64,000 nucleotides of DNA from assembly GCF_001721045.1 (NCBI RefSeq), contig NZ_MDER01000096.1:1-64000 (forward strand). The letters run 5' to 3'. The notes beneath the pieces were generated by a model. It worked only from the letters and a program-made list of their open reading frames with translations. It was not told where the DNA came from and ran no database searches. Both the position numbers and the translations under genes were made by a program. This stretch comes from Paenibacillus nuruki. GTDB lineage: Bacteria > Bacillota > Bacilli > Paenibacillales > Paenibacillaceae. The stretch's first letter is position 1. Each line of letters opens with the position of its first letter. Of the stretch, positions 26,625 through 36,561 are shown piece by piece.

Positions 26625-27796
26625 GATGATTGTTCCTCCCCGGTTTCTTCTTCATCGATCAGTTCCAAAAACAGCTCAACTAATCGATCTTCGGGCACGG
26701 CTCCACCTGTCTGGCGTGCATAAAACGTACGGAACAATTCATGGACAGGCAATTGAGCACGTTCTGCAAAAGATTGCTGTGCTTCTGTTTCTGGATATAC
26801 AGGACGAATATTGACAATGCCACTATAAGCTTTGCGAATCGATTGAATATCAGACATCGACAAAGCTTCTAACAATGAAATTTCCAGATCGATAAAAGCA
26901 TTGCGATCTCTGCCTTCCTCTAACCATTGATGGACTTCAGTCAGACCGCCTTTCGCTTTCCAGCGCACTAAAGGACGACCACAAGTTAAAAAGATTTCTT
27001 CTATCTGTGGAATACCACCGGGTACAACATCGAGCATCGTGACAGATTTGGCTTGCCCTGCTTCAGAAAAACTATAAGCTAGCGGAGAACCACTATACCG
27101 AATCATTCCTTCTCCTTTGACTGCTTGAGCACGGTGTAGATGACCTAGCGCTGTATATTGAGCTCCTGTATATAATGCAGAAGGATCAACTGTATACGCA
27201 CCACCTACTTGAATAGGGCGCTCTGAATCCGATTCGACTCCTCCAAGAGCATAGATATGGCTCATAGCTAGATTGATCGTATCCGAACGGAAGTCAGTCG
27301 CTAATTGTCGCATTAACATGCCTACACGTTCACTATAGGCACGACGTATTAAATCTTCATCATGTTCCTCGGTTAATAATTCATTCAGTCTAGCTTCGGA
27401 TGGATAAGGTAATGCTGCCACTATAGCTGTCTCTGAAGTACGAGGTACAGAAATAGTTAAAGCCTGTGCAGCAGGTGTACCTAATAAATAAATACCTCGC
27501 CCTTGAACCAATGGTGTCGCTGACGCAATACGATCAGGTTGATCATGATTCCCTGCGATAACAGCCAGTGGACGACCATTAGCTGTTAATCTAGCGGCGG
27601 CTTCATAAAATAATTGTTCTGCTACAGCAGGTGGATTCACAGAATCATAGACATCGCCTGCCATCAGAATAAGATCGGCTTGTTGATCATCTGCAATCTG
27701 AACCAATTCATCGACAAAAGCGATTTGTTCATCGAGACGACTTCTGCCTTCTAATGTTCGACCAAAATGCCAGTCAGCTGTATGTAAAATACGCAT
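26621..27796 (-). CDS. sbcD: SbcD, nuclease subunit of SbcCD
   Basis: A 391-residue Mre11-type metallo-phosphoesterase that forms the nuclease half of SbcCD. The start MRILHTADWHFGRTLEG contains the first metal-binding Asp-x-His. MAGDVYDS (about residues 45-52) and AGNHDQPDR (about 80-88) are the next phosphoesterase motifs, and LAMSHIYALGG and ALGHLHRAQ supply the last histidines. The C-terminal capping domain is present. An AAGGAG box lies 7 nt before the ATG. Coupled to sbcC, and 180 bp downstream of addA, which places the two end-processing nucleases side by side. Confidence 0.97.
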   Translation of the reverse strand: MRILHTADWHFGRTLEGRSRLDEQIAFVDELVQIADDQQADLILMAGDVYDSVNPPAVAEQLFYEAAARLTANGRPLAVIAGNHDQPDRIASATPLVQGRGIYLLGTPAAQALTISVPRTSETAIVAALPYPSEARLNELLTEEHDEDLIRRAYSERVGMLMRQLATDFRSDTINLAMSHIYALGGVESDSERPIQVGGAYTVDPSALYTGAQYTALGHLHRAQAVKGEGMIRYSGSPLAYSFSEAGQAKSVTMLDVVPGGIPQIEEIFLTCGRPLVRWKAKGGLTEVHQWLEEGRDRNAFIDLEISLLEALSMSDIQSIRKAYSGIVNIRPVYPETEAQQSFAERAQLPVHELFRTFYARQTGGAVPEDRLVELFLELIDEEETGEEQSS

Positions 27797-27977
27797 AGCT
27801 TTCTCCTTTTTAAGTGATGCTAGAATTGGGGTGTATATCGAATCAAAGGAAGTTTGTCATCTCATAGACTAGCTTCAAAATGCCATTAGTCTTATGGACA
27901 ACAAACCACCTTTTTTGGTTTACCATTTCAGATTGATGAATGAAAAAGAGTTAGGTTATTTAGTATGTTAATCCTGT

Positions 27978-30900
27978 TTAGATTTCTATCGCTTCGTTAA
28001 TGTCGAAGAAATACAACCATAATTGATCGACTTTCCAATGCAAAGAATCTTGAATCGCTTGCGCATACAGCTGAAGTTGAATACGATAACGATCTTTCAG
28101 CACTTCTATCCCTCCATGGGTATCTACTACACGATCGGTTTTGTAATCGACAATGATCCATCGATTATCAATCTGGAAAATGCAATCGACTATTCCCTGT
28201 GACAATATCTTATCACCGGCATCATTGATCGGAATACCATAACTAAAGGCTAATTCTCGTCTGATCTCTGTAGCTTGCAACATTTGTTGACCGAGCGGTG
28301 TTGCGAAAAAAGCAACGATCTCATTCGCATGTACGCTATCCGCTTGATCCTGACGTAGAATTTGGCGCTGAACCAGATCTGCTTTGGTCTGTTCAACTAT
28401 CTTGACATCTACATATCCCTGATCTAAAGGCACTCGCTGCATGACAGTATGATATGCGGTTCCACGTTCTGCTCCGCTTAGACCACGTTGTTCCATAAAT
28501 TTAGGACGTTGCAATTTGAGTGTACTTCCATCTGCTTGGTGATCGATAGCACCAGACAAAGTAGCTGATTGCTGAGAAGATACATCTGTTTGCAATCTAT
28601 TCGATACAGGCTCAGCTGAAGAGGTCTGATCCTCTGTCTGATTTTCCAGCAGTATACCTGCCCGCTGTAAAATAGTGCTCATCAAAAATGGATTAGCCCC
28701 TTTGACTTGTGGCACATCTGTTATGGATTGATCTTGATGCTGATCAGTATAACGTCCAATCATAACCCGTTGATCCAGAGATTCATGGATACCGTCTACA
28801 GCTGGAGATTCTTCTGAAACCAATTGTCGCTTGATTTCACTAATCGTTGTTTTGGCAGCAATATGAGTCGATAATTCATATGGGTACTGCCATGACAGTC
28901 TTTGTTCGACTTCTTTCGCGTTCACAGACGTATCAATATCTTCAACAGCGAGATCATGATTATTTTCAAAATCAGTCACAGGCTGTACCTGTTCCCCATC
29001 TGCAATCTGTTGCAAAGCAATCCACTTGGGATCATGTTCGCGCAAAGCTGTTATCGATTGCTCGGTATCTTCTGTTTTCGATTGTAATTGACGACTATCC
29101 AGAATGGTAATACTCCACGGTGTTGGATCATCTGCCAAGCAAGCTGAATAAGGCCCTGCCGCAATTTCGTTACGCTCACGGAATACAGAAGCCGCACGAT
29201 GACGCATTAATGCTGGACCTACCCAATCAAGATACGTCCGACTTTTGGCTAATACATAATCAGGCAGTTGCAAATGATCAGAGTTCTGAACTTGACTCCA
29301 TGCCGAGATTTTTTTGTCGATATCTTTGACTGTTCCGATCATAATCAGTTTGTCCCGAGGACGAGTTAATGCTACATAGAGGACACGCATTTCTTCTGCT
29401 AATAACTCTGTCGCTGTACGACGACGAATCGCCAAATTCGGTAATGTAGGATAACTCACACGTGTATCTTCATCTACAAATTTAGGGCCGAATCCTAATT
29501 CTTTATGCATCAAAAAAGAAGTATTTAAATCTTGCATATTGAACATTTTGGACATACCTGCTAGAAACACAACTGGAAACTCTAGACCTTTACTTTTATG
29601 AATAGTCATAATTCGAATCGCATTTTCTTGACCATCGACCGAAGCTGTAGCTCCTAGATCACCATCTGTATCTTGCAGACGGCGAATAAAACGCATAAAC
29701 CGAAATAGTCCTCGTGAAGATGTAGACACTTCAAATCGGCGAGCACGATCATATAGTATTCGTAAATGATGTTGACGTTGTAATCCTCCCGGTAAACCAG
29801 CTAACCAGTCGAGATAACCTGTATCCCGGTAAATACGCCAGATCAGATCACCTAGCTCACCTTCTCGTGCTGCTAGTCGCCACTGATTCAATTGCTTAAG
29901 AAAATGAAGTAACTTGTAACTCCATTCTTCCGGTTGTTCTTGCATATGTTCAGCCGCTAACATCATAGCTTGATAATACGAAGTGTCTTTGCCAAATAAA
30001 CGAATGGTCGCCAATTGATCTTCATTCAAACCAACAATCGGTGAACGCAGTACAGAAGCCAGTGGGATATCTTGTTGGGGATTATCAATTACAGCTAACA
30101 AAGATAGAATAATCTTTACTTCCACTGCTTCAAAAAATCCTTGATTCAATTCGCTATATGCAGGGATACCTTCACGTTGCAATTCCTCTAATATGAGTGG
30201 TGCCCATGCTGCGGTTGATCGTAGCAAAATAACCATATCGCGATATTCAGCCGGACGTAACCCATCGACCGATTTATCATAAATCATCAATGGTATGCCA
30301 TCAGGCTCTACCATTTCACGTACTCGTACAGCAATCGCTTGTGCTTCTAAGCGAGCAGATTCCATTTCCGAGACTTCGCTATTGCCATATCCCTCACTAT
30401 CATTACTGTCATCTGCATTGTTGTAGTCAGAACTTGCTCCACTTCCTGCACGATCAATAATCCAGCATTCTGGTGCATAGGCAGTTTCGTCACCCGGTGG
30501 ATAAGTTGCACCGGCTACTAATTCTGCTCGCTCATCGTATTCGATTTCTGCTACTGTTTTATTCATAATCTGTCTAAAAATCATATTAACAGCATCGACA
30601 ACTTGATGACGGCTACGGAAGTTACGAGAAAGATCGATTCGTCGTCCTTCTCCTTCCCAATCGTCTTGATACTTCTCATATTTATCTAAAAACAGCCCCG
30701 GTTCTGCCAGACGAAAACGATAAATACTTTGCTTCACATCACCAACCATAAAGCGATTCCCTACCGTATCTCGTGAAATGAGCTGTACTAATTCTTCCTG
30801 TACAGAGTTAGTATCTTGATATTCATCGAGCATCACTTGATCAAATCGTTCACGATATTCCAAAGCAACTTGTGAAGGAATCACATGCTCAGGTGTAGAA

Positions 30901-32147
30901 TCGGCATGACGTAATATATGAAGAGCGTAATGTTCTAGATCGGCAAAATCGACCCATCCTTTACGCTGTTTCTCCTGTTGATACTTTTGACTAAAACGAA
31001 TCACTAATTCTGTTAATTCTTTCATCAATGGAAATGTTTCACGTAATTCTTGAGCAAACTCATCAGGAGTTCTACCGAAAAATAAATTTTTGATCTCAGC
31101 TAACGATTTTTTCGCATTTTCACGCAATTGTTTAACGGTTTCTTGTAATTGAGGATCGATTCCCTCTTTGCGTACTGCTTTTAATTTACCGAAAGCCGCG
31201 CTTTGGAAAACGGTATACAATTGCTCCCACGGCTGAACAGTCATTGCAGATTGAAGAGTATGAATCACTTCCAGATCATCTCGTAGACTATCTGCATAAG
31301 CTACAGGTCCACCCGGTAATAATGCTGTATCTATCGCTTGATGTAGCACCGCTTGAATACCTTCTAATGTCAAAGCAATATCAGTCATAATATTCTGTAC
31401 CCATGACGTATTTTGCAATGAAGACCCCTCGGTTACATCGAATTCAGCCGCTGTTCGCTCTAACCAGTATTCAGGCCATGGATGACTACGTGCAAAATGA
31501 TAAAGGCGCTCTACCAAAACCAAAGCGGCATCATCACTTCGCTCTCCACCGAACCAGTTCATTAAGCGGTAAAATTGCTTATTATCACGCTCTTCTTCTT
31601 CAGTATACTTTTCTTCAAATAGTTCAGTTAACAATTCTTCCCGCAAAATATCACATTCATTAGCAGTCGCTATCCGAAATCCCGGATCTAACGGAATCAT
31701 CGAATAATAACGTTGAATAATTTCTAAACAAAAAGAATGTAGCGTCGTGATCGATGCTTGGCTTAACAAAGCCAATTGTTGACGCAAATGATCATCTTCC
31801 GGGCGACGCAATACTTCTTTGTCCAGAGCAGCACGTATACGTTGTCTCATTTCAGTTGCGGCTGCTTTGGTAAAGGTAGCCACTAACATCCGATCCACAT
31901 CCATTGGATGAATAGGGTCGGTTACTTGACGAATAATACGCTCCACAAGAACAGCTGTTTTACCCGAACCTGCCGCTGCTGCAACCAGCATATTGCCACC
32001 GTCCAGAGAGATCGCTTTCCACTGATCATCGGTCCATGTACTCTGTTCGGGCTTAGGCATTTCATTTCTAACAGGCAATGGTTGATCATGGTCTGCGAAT
32101 AAATGATCTAGTGATTCATTATTGTCGTTATCATTGTTATGGATCAT
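27978..32147 (-). CDS. addA: AddA helicase-nuclease subunit
   Basis: The UvrD-type helicase and nuclease subunit of AddAB, which resects double-strand breaks up to Chi sites for RecA loading; 1389 residues, longer than B. subtilis AddA (1232). Walker A is VAAAAGSGKTAVLVERI near residue 55. Other helicase blocks include ATFTKAAATEMRQRI, VMLDEYQDTNSVQ, MVGDVKQSIYRFRLAEPGLF and IMTIHKSKGLEFPVVFLAGM. The C-terminal RecB-like nuclease shows ERGTAYHTVMQRV, then SQGIVDCIFQIDNRW and IIVDYKTDRV with the catalytic Asp and Lys. The extra length lies in a low-complexity, Gln/Asp/Ser-rich stretch of about 150 residues before the nuclease. The start overlaps the addB stop by 4 bp. Confidence 0.97.
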   Translation of the reverse strand: MIHNNDNDNNESLDHLFADHDQPLPVRNEMPKPEQSTWTDDQWKAISLDGGNMLVAAAAGSGKTAVLVERIIRQVTDPIHPMDVDRMLVATFTKAAATEMRQRIRAALDKEVLRRPEDDHLRQQLALLSQASITTLHSFCLEIIQRYYSMIPLDPGFRIATANECDILREELLTELFEEKYTEEEERDNKQFYRLMNWFGGERSDDAALVLVERLYHFARSHPWPEYWLERTAAEFDVTEGSSLQNTSWVQNIMTDIALTLEGIQAVLHQAIDTALLPGGPVAYADSLRDDLEVIHTLQSAMTVQPWEQLYTVFQSAAFGKLKAVRKEGIDPQLQETVKQLRENAKKSLAEIKNLFFGRTPDEFAQELRETFPLMKELTELVIRFSQKYQQEKQRKGWVDFADLEHYALHILRHADSTPEHVIPSQVALEYRERFDQVMLDEYQDTNSVQEELVQLISRDTVGNRFMVGDVKQSIYRFRLAEPGLFLDKYEKYQDDWEGEGRRIDLSRNFRSRHQVVDAVNMIFRQIMNKTVAEIEYDERAELVAGATYPPGDETAYAPECWIIDRAGSGASSDYNNADDSNDSEGYGNSEVSEMESARLEAQAIAVRVREMVEPDGIPLMIYDKSVDGLRPAEYRDMVILLRSTAAWAPLILEELQREGIPAYSELNQGFFEAVEVKIILSLLAVIDNPQQDIPLASVLRSPIVGLNEDQLATIRLFGKDTSYYQAMMLAAEHMQEQPEEWSYKLLHFLKQLNQWRLAAREGELGDLIWRIYRDTGYLDWLAGLPGGLQRQHHLRILYDRARRFEVSTSSRGLFRFMRFIRRLQDTDGDLGATASVDGQENAIRIMTIHKSKGLEFPVVFLAGMSKMFNMQDLNTSFLMHKELGFGPKFVDEDTRVSYPTLPNLAIRRRTATELLAEEMRVLYVALTRPRDKLIMIGTVKDIDKKISAWSQVQNSDHLQLPDYVLAKSRTYLDWVGPALMRHRAASVFRERNEIAAGPYSACLADDPTPWSITILDSRQLQSKTEDTEQSITALREHDPKWIALQQIADGEQVQPVTDFENNHDLAVEDIDTSVNAKEVEQRLSWQYPYELSTHIAAKTTISEIKRQLVSEESPAVDGIHESLDQRVMIGRYTDQHQDQSITDVPQVKGANPFLMSTILQRAGILLENQTEDQTSSAEPVSNRLQTDVSSQQSATLSGAIDHQADGSTLKLQRPKFMEQRGLSGAERGTAYHTVMQRVPLDQGYVDVKIVEQTKADLVQRQILRQDQADSVHANEIVAFFATPLGQQMLQATEIRRELAFSYGIPINDAGDKILSQGIVDCIFQIDNRWIIVDYKTDRVVDTHGGIEVLKDRYRIQLQLYAQAIQDSLHWKVDQLWLYFFDINEAIEI

Positions 32148-35100
32148 GAAGGTGAATCTCCTTTCTGGTAGTCATGACGGTTTTGTAAAAGTTCCCATGT
32201 CTCGTTTTTGCCCGGTTTTTGTAGTAATTTATATTGATTATCTTTTAACGTTTCATCGAATTGGCAGACCGATTTGTAATCACAGTAATCACATGCTTTT
32301 TCTTGTTCTATACGATAAGGTGTAATCTGTGTTGTACCATCTGTGATCTGCGTCCCAATTTCTTGAGCCGTCTGACGCACATTACGAAGCAATTCTTGCC
32401 ACTGCTCTCCTGTGGCTACTGCTGAACTGCTGTAAAATCCTCCATCTGCTTTGACAGCTACAGGAAGAATCGCAGAATATCCTTTATCCAGTTCTGTATC
32501 CATTTTGCCAATCACATCACGGTCTGCAAGAAGTAATCCTTTCATTTTGAAACGCTTGAGCATTTCTTGTTCGGATTGTTGCATACTTAGCCCGTTCCCT
32601 GCTTGTAGCATCGGATTATGCACATGGAAATAAAGAGCACCTGCTGGTTGTGCCGATTGACCTAATTGTTGTTCTGCATGAGTTAGCAATACATCCAGAT
32701 ACGTCAGCATTTGCAAAGCAAGTCCGTAATAGACTTCATGCAATTTGAGATCGGTTTGACTGGATTTGTAATCGATAATCCGTAGCAATAATGTATCATC
32801 ACCTTCAGCAACATCCACCCGATCAATTCGTCCTACAATCTCCATCGTACATCCATTTTCAAGGGTAAAACGAAGCGGTGGCCATTGTCCATTCGGTCCA
32901 AATGCCAGCTCTAAATAAAGTGGCTCAAAATCTCCACGGCGTGCTTGCTCTCCCAACATAATCGAAGCACGACTCACAATCTCACGCAATTTACGTGAAA
33001 TATAATTGTATCGTTTGGAACTGGAAAGAATCTGTCCTTGCAGACGTGGGATATGCTTATCTACAGCTTCATAAGCGATCTCTACACACTCTTCACGAGT
33101 CAATTCTCCCCATGCCCGCCCTTGCTCTTTCAGTGTAGTGGCAAGGTCGGTTAAGGAAGCATGGAATAACTGCCCAATATCAGGTGCTTTCAACCGATAC
33201 TCTTGGCGTTCTCGCAATCGTAATCCACGGGAAGCAAAGTGAGCGAAAGGACAAGAAACAAACTGCTCCATGCCTGATACACTGGTACGTAACGTCTGCC
33301 CGTATAAATGCCGACTGGTTTCCGTTTCTAATAATTCGCCTGTATTTCTATAAAATAAAGATTGAACTAACATACTGATCTGCGGTCGCCATGCTTCACG
33401 TGCTGTATACCAATTCAATACATGCCACCATGAATCTGCAATCGTTGTTCCACGACTCCATTCCCGTAACTGTGCTATTACATGCGGTAACGTTGTAGTT
33501 GGTGTAGTCACATATCGCAAAGATTCTATATCATTAGATTGAGCAGATAATGGAGTAGTAGCAACTTGTTCTTGTAAAAAAGGAAATAATTTATGCACAT
33601 TCGTAATCACTTCAGAAGGCAAAAGTCCTTTATCTTCATCATCTGTTAACGCATAACTAAGCCATAATTTGGAACTGGCTACCGTTAACGCATGATAGAT
33701 CAAAAATTGCTCATTTAACAAAAGACGCTTATTCCCTGGAGACAGCTCTAAGCCACCTTCCAACATATTGGTTCGTTCTGGTTCACTCAAAATACCACTG
33801 TCTGGAAATAGTGAAGGCACAATCCCTTCATTCATGCCCAAAACGAATGCATATTTGATATCCATCGGACGAGTACGATCCATAGAACCGATCAATACCT
33901 GATCAATAGCTGGAGGCACAATCCCTAGGCGGATGCCGCTTAATCCTGTTTCCAGTAAGCCTGCAAAAGTTCCCAGATCTATAGCATCTTCTGCCATAAT
34001 ATCCACCATCTGATCCAGTAAATCGATAATTTCTCCATAGATCTGTATATGTTCACGCGCACGTAATGGATTGCCTTGCGCCGTGGCTGTTGTACTCATA
34101 TGTTCCAAATGCATCGCAATCTGACAATCTTCCAGTAGCTGATACAGAGCGATACACATTTCTTTGGCATGTTTTGCTTTTTTGATTCGTTTTTCAAATC
34201 GGTACAATGGTTCCACTACTAACTGACGTGCTTGTTGCATGCGTTGTCCTTCAGCTAATTCACGTTCGCTAATTTCTTTAACTTCATCCCCCGCTTCGAG
34301 TGAAAGGCTAGGAATACCTTTCCACGGATGTCCATCTGTCCAACGTGATCCATGAATCCCAGAAGCCAACACCACATTTTCCAAACGATCAATATCTTCT
34401 GTAGTGACACGTCCATCATCTGGAAGTAATAGCCCTGTCTTGATACAGCGGAATACATCTTCATACCGCCAAAAATATTGCACAATATCCAGTGCTGAAC
34501 GTATAAATTCTGCTAAAGGATGTTGTAAAATGCTACGTTTCTGATCGAGAAAATAGGGAATTTCATAGTCTTGTAGTAGTGGTGCAATAATATGTTCATA
34601 ATCTGCTAATTGACGTACAAAAACGCCCATCTCTTGCCAGCGTGCACCTTCTTCACGAGCCAAACGAATCATTTCGCGAAGCGCACTCTCCACTTCTGAA
34701 CGACGATCAGGAGCAGCATACGTATGAATATCTTGACGTTCATTTACCTGCTTCACATACGGAGCTTGTTGCCAGCGATGAGAAGAACGATACGCATTTT
34801 CTAAATGAGCTAACTGCGGACTAGATTGAAACCGAACTGGAATATCCGTAGGATTCTCTGAAAGATTCTCAACATCTATCGTAAAAGACTCATCAATAGC
34901 GTTAGCATACTGCTTTAATTTGATATAGATAGTAGCTGTCTGGTGAAAAAGCTCCAATTCATGAGGGGGTTCACCATCATAAGGACGATCTAATGTTAAA
35001 GCAATCGTCACTGAATTGGCTTTTTGCAATAATGCTGCAATCACACCATATTCTTGTGGGGTAAAGCTATGAAATCCATCGATCCAAATATCAATATTAT

Positions 35101-35695
35101 GAAGAACCTGTGATTCTGGAATCGCTAAAGCAAGATCAGTTAGTGTATTTTCTCCATCTACATATAATCCTTGCAAATTCTCTTCAAAATCTTGATAAAT
35201 TCGTTGTAGATCATGTAATTTATCGATTAACAAAGGAGAACGAGCTGATGTTGATAATCGTTCACTATATTCAGTTAATTGCTCTAACGTAATTGTGTGA
35301 CGCTTAAATTCATTATATAATTCGCTTAATTTACCGATAAACCCGAACTGATCACTAGACGTACCAAACATCCGTAATTGCGATTGATGTCGCTGAATAA
35401 GTCGATAAAGAAGCATTTTTTTACCTTCTTCACCAATCGGTGTTTTGGCACTTCCACCTACATCTTGTAGCACCCAATTCGCTAGACGGCGAAAACCATA
35501 CGTTTGTACACGTACATTTCCTTTGGATTGATGAGAACGAACAAGTGCATATTGGGCTTGAAAAGAACCCTGTTCAGGAACCAGTAGCAATATAGGCGGT
35601 CCATCAGGTTGTTGTGTAATTTGATCAATAATTCGCTTAGTAATTGTGGTCGTTTTGCCACTTCCAGAGCGACCTAATAAAAAATGCAATAGCAT
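32144..35695 (-). CDS. addB: AddB helicase-nuclease subunit
   Basis: The second subunit of AddAB; 1183 residues, typical. It starts MLLHFLLGRSGSGKTTTITKRI with a Walker A motif at about residues 8-15. SMDRTRPMDIKYAFVLGMNEGIVPS is a conserved inactive-helicase block. The nuclease domain has IIDYKSSQTDLKLHEVYYGLALQMLTYLD. Four cysteines for the iron-sulphur cluster are recognisable: one in QFVSCPFAHFASRGLRLRER and three in the C-terminal KACDYCDYKSVCQFD. A GGGTG box precedes the ATG, and a TATAAT lies about 20 nt upstream with a poor -35. First gene of the addB-addA unit. Confidence 0.97.
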   Translation of the reverse strand: MLLHFLLGRSGSGKTTTITKRIIDQITQQPDGPPILLLVPEQGSFQAQYALVRSHQSKGNVRVQTYGFRRLANWVLQDVGGSAKTPIGEEGKKMLLYRLIQRHQSQLRMFGTSSDQFGFIGKLSELYNEFKRHTITLEQLTEYSERLSTSARSPLLIDKLHDLQRIYQDFEENLQGLYVDGENTLTDLALAIPESQVLHNIDIWIDGFHSFTPQEYGVIAALLQKANSVTIALTLDRPYDGEPPHELELFHQTATIYIKLKQYANAIDESFTIDVENLSENPTDIPVRFQSSPQLAHLENAYRSSHRWQQAPYVKQVNERQDIHTYAAPDRRSEVESALREMIRLAREEGARWQEMGVFVRQLADYEHIIAPLLQDYEIPYFLDQKRSILQHPLAEFIRSALDIVQYFWRYEDVFRCIKTGLLLPDDGRVTTEDIDRLENVVLASGIHGSRWTDGHPWKGIPSLSLEAGDEVKEISERELAEGQRMQQARQLVVEPLYRFEKRIKKAKHAKEMCIALYQLLEDCQIAMHLEHMSTTATAQGNPLRAREHIQIYGEIIDLLDQMVDIMAEDAIDLGTFAGLLETGLSGIRLGIVPPAIDQVLIGSMDRTRPMDIKYAFVLGMNEGIVPSLFPDSGILSEPERTNMLEGGLELSPGNKRLLLNEQFLIYHALTVASSKLWLSYALTDDEDKGLLPSEVITNVHKLFPFLQEQVATTPLSAQSNDIESLRYVTTPTTTLPHVIAQLREWSRGTTIADSWWHVLNWYTAREAWRPQISMLVQSLFYRNTGELLETETSRHLYGQTLRTSVSGMEQFVSCPFAHFASRGLRLRERQEYRLKAPDIGQLFHASLTDLATTLKEQGRAWGELTREECVEIAYEAVDKHIPRLQGQILSSSKRYNYISRKLREIVSRASIMLGEQARRGDFEPLYLELAFGPNGQWPPLRFTLENGCTMEIVGRIDRVDVAEGDDTLLLRIIDYKSSQTDLKLHEVYYGLALQMLTYLDVLLTHAEQQLGQSAQPAGALYFHVHNPMLQAGNGLSMQQSEQEMLKRFKMKGLLLADRDVIGKMDTELDKGYSAILPVAVKADGGFYSSSAVATGEQWQELLRNVRQTAQEIGTQITDGTTQITPYRIEQEKACDYCDYKSVCQFDETLKDNQYKLLQKPGKNETWELLQNRHDYQKGDSPS

Positions 35696-35860
35696 ATGAG
35701 TTCACCCTTATTTATTATAGTATAGTCTTCACGATGCATAAAAATTGTTCTATTAGAGCGGTGCAATCGATGTTGACGTCGCAAAAACTCCTTTTTGTAG
35801 AACGCCGCACCTGGAAACTGCTAACCCGATAAGTAGCGAATATGTGTTCTATTTTATTAT

Positions 35861-35893
35861 AAAAAAAGAATAGCCATCTGACAATGACTATTC
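35861..35893 (-). terminator. intrinsic terminator overlapping the stop of the 144-residue unknown gene
   Basis: GAATAGTCA pairs with TGGCTATTC (arms 35885-35893 and 35868-35876, one G-U), followed by TTTTTTT (35861-35867) on the minus strand. The first arm includes the stop codon of the preceding gene. Confidence 0.85.
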
Positions 35894-36322
35894 GGCGTTG
35901 CTCTTGTTCGGATGTAGTTCTAACTCATAACGCTGACAGGCAATTTCAAACACATCATCATACGTAAACAGTATAAAATGACGCAGTTCCTTTAGCTCTT
36001 GGTTCTGCTGCGCTCGTTCCAAAAGTGGAGACTGACGATATTCCAACCAGTTCGACTTAATGTCCGATTGCCCTGGCGGTAGCTGATCACTATACAAATC
36101 GAGTTCTACCATATTAAAGTAGAACACCCCTTCAAAGCGAAGCGTGTACATGACAAAATCGTCTGACTCGCTTTTACTTGCTAGCGCACCATTAAACTCA
36201 CCTGCTAACGTCATTCTGCGACCCAGCCCATAGTAAAGCTTATCCACATAGATCGCATCACGTCCATACAGATAACCGAGTGGCGTGATCACCGCTTCAA
36301 TTTCACTTTTTTGCTCTGACAA
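35888..36322 (-). CDS. unknown protein between addB and an rRNA methyltransferase gene
   Basis: A 144-residue protein I do not recognise, soluble, with no signal peptide. The visible features are SEIEAVITPLGYLYGRDAIYVDKLYYGLGRRM near the N-terminus, an aromatic-rich middle (FVMYTLRFEGVFYFNMVELDLY) and a C-terminal helix LRHFILFTYDDVFEIACQRYELELHP. The pattern of short strands suggests a small beta-rich domain followed by a helix. An ATG lies 13 codons upstream but has no ribosome site, whereas a TTG at 36322 has AGAGG 7 nt before it, so the TTG is preferred. It has its own terminator and appears monocistronic. Probably lineage-specific; no function is claimed. Confidence 0.65.
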   Translation of the reverse strand: MSEQKSEIEAVITPLGYLYGRDAIYVDKLYYGLGRRMTLAGEFNGALASKSESDDFVMYTLRFEGVFYFNMVELDLYSDQLPPGQSDIKSNWLEYRQSPLLERAQQNQELKELRHFILFTYDDVFEIACQRYELELHPNKSNAE

Positions 36323-36561
36323 TGCAATTCCTCTTTCATGATCGATTTTATATTTATACATGATTTTTGTGAATGTGGATGTTGTAATTAAAATAAATGA
36401 TTAATTATATATTTCAAAGCATATACAGTCTACTGTTTATTGTACTACAGAGACCCTAGATCAACAGCTAACATGTAAGAGGTAGCTTTAACATTCCAGA
36501 ATCACGAATAGATTATTCAAGTCATCTAGCAATTTTATAAACACTCTATTAAAATTACGAT

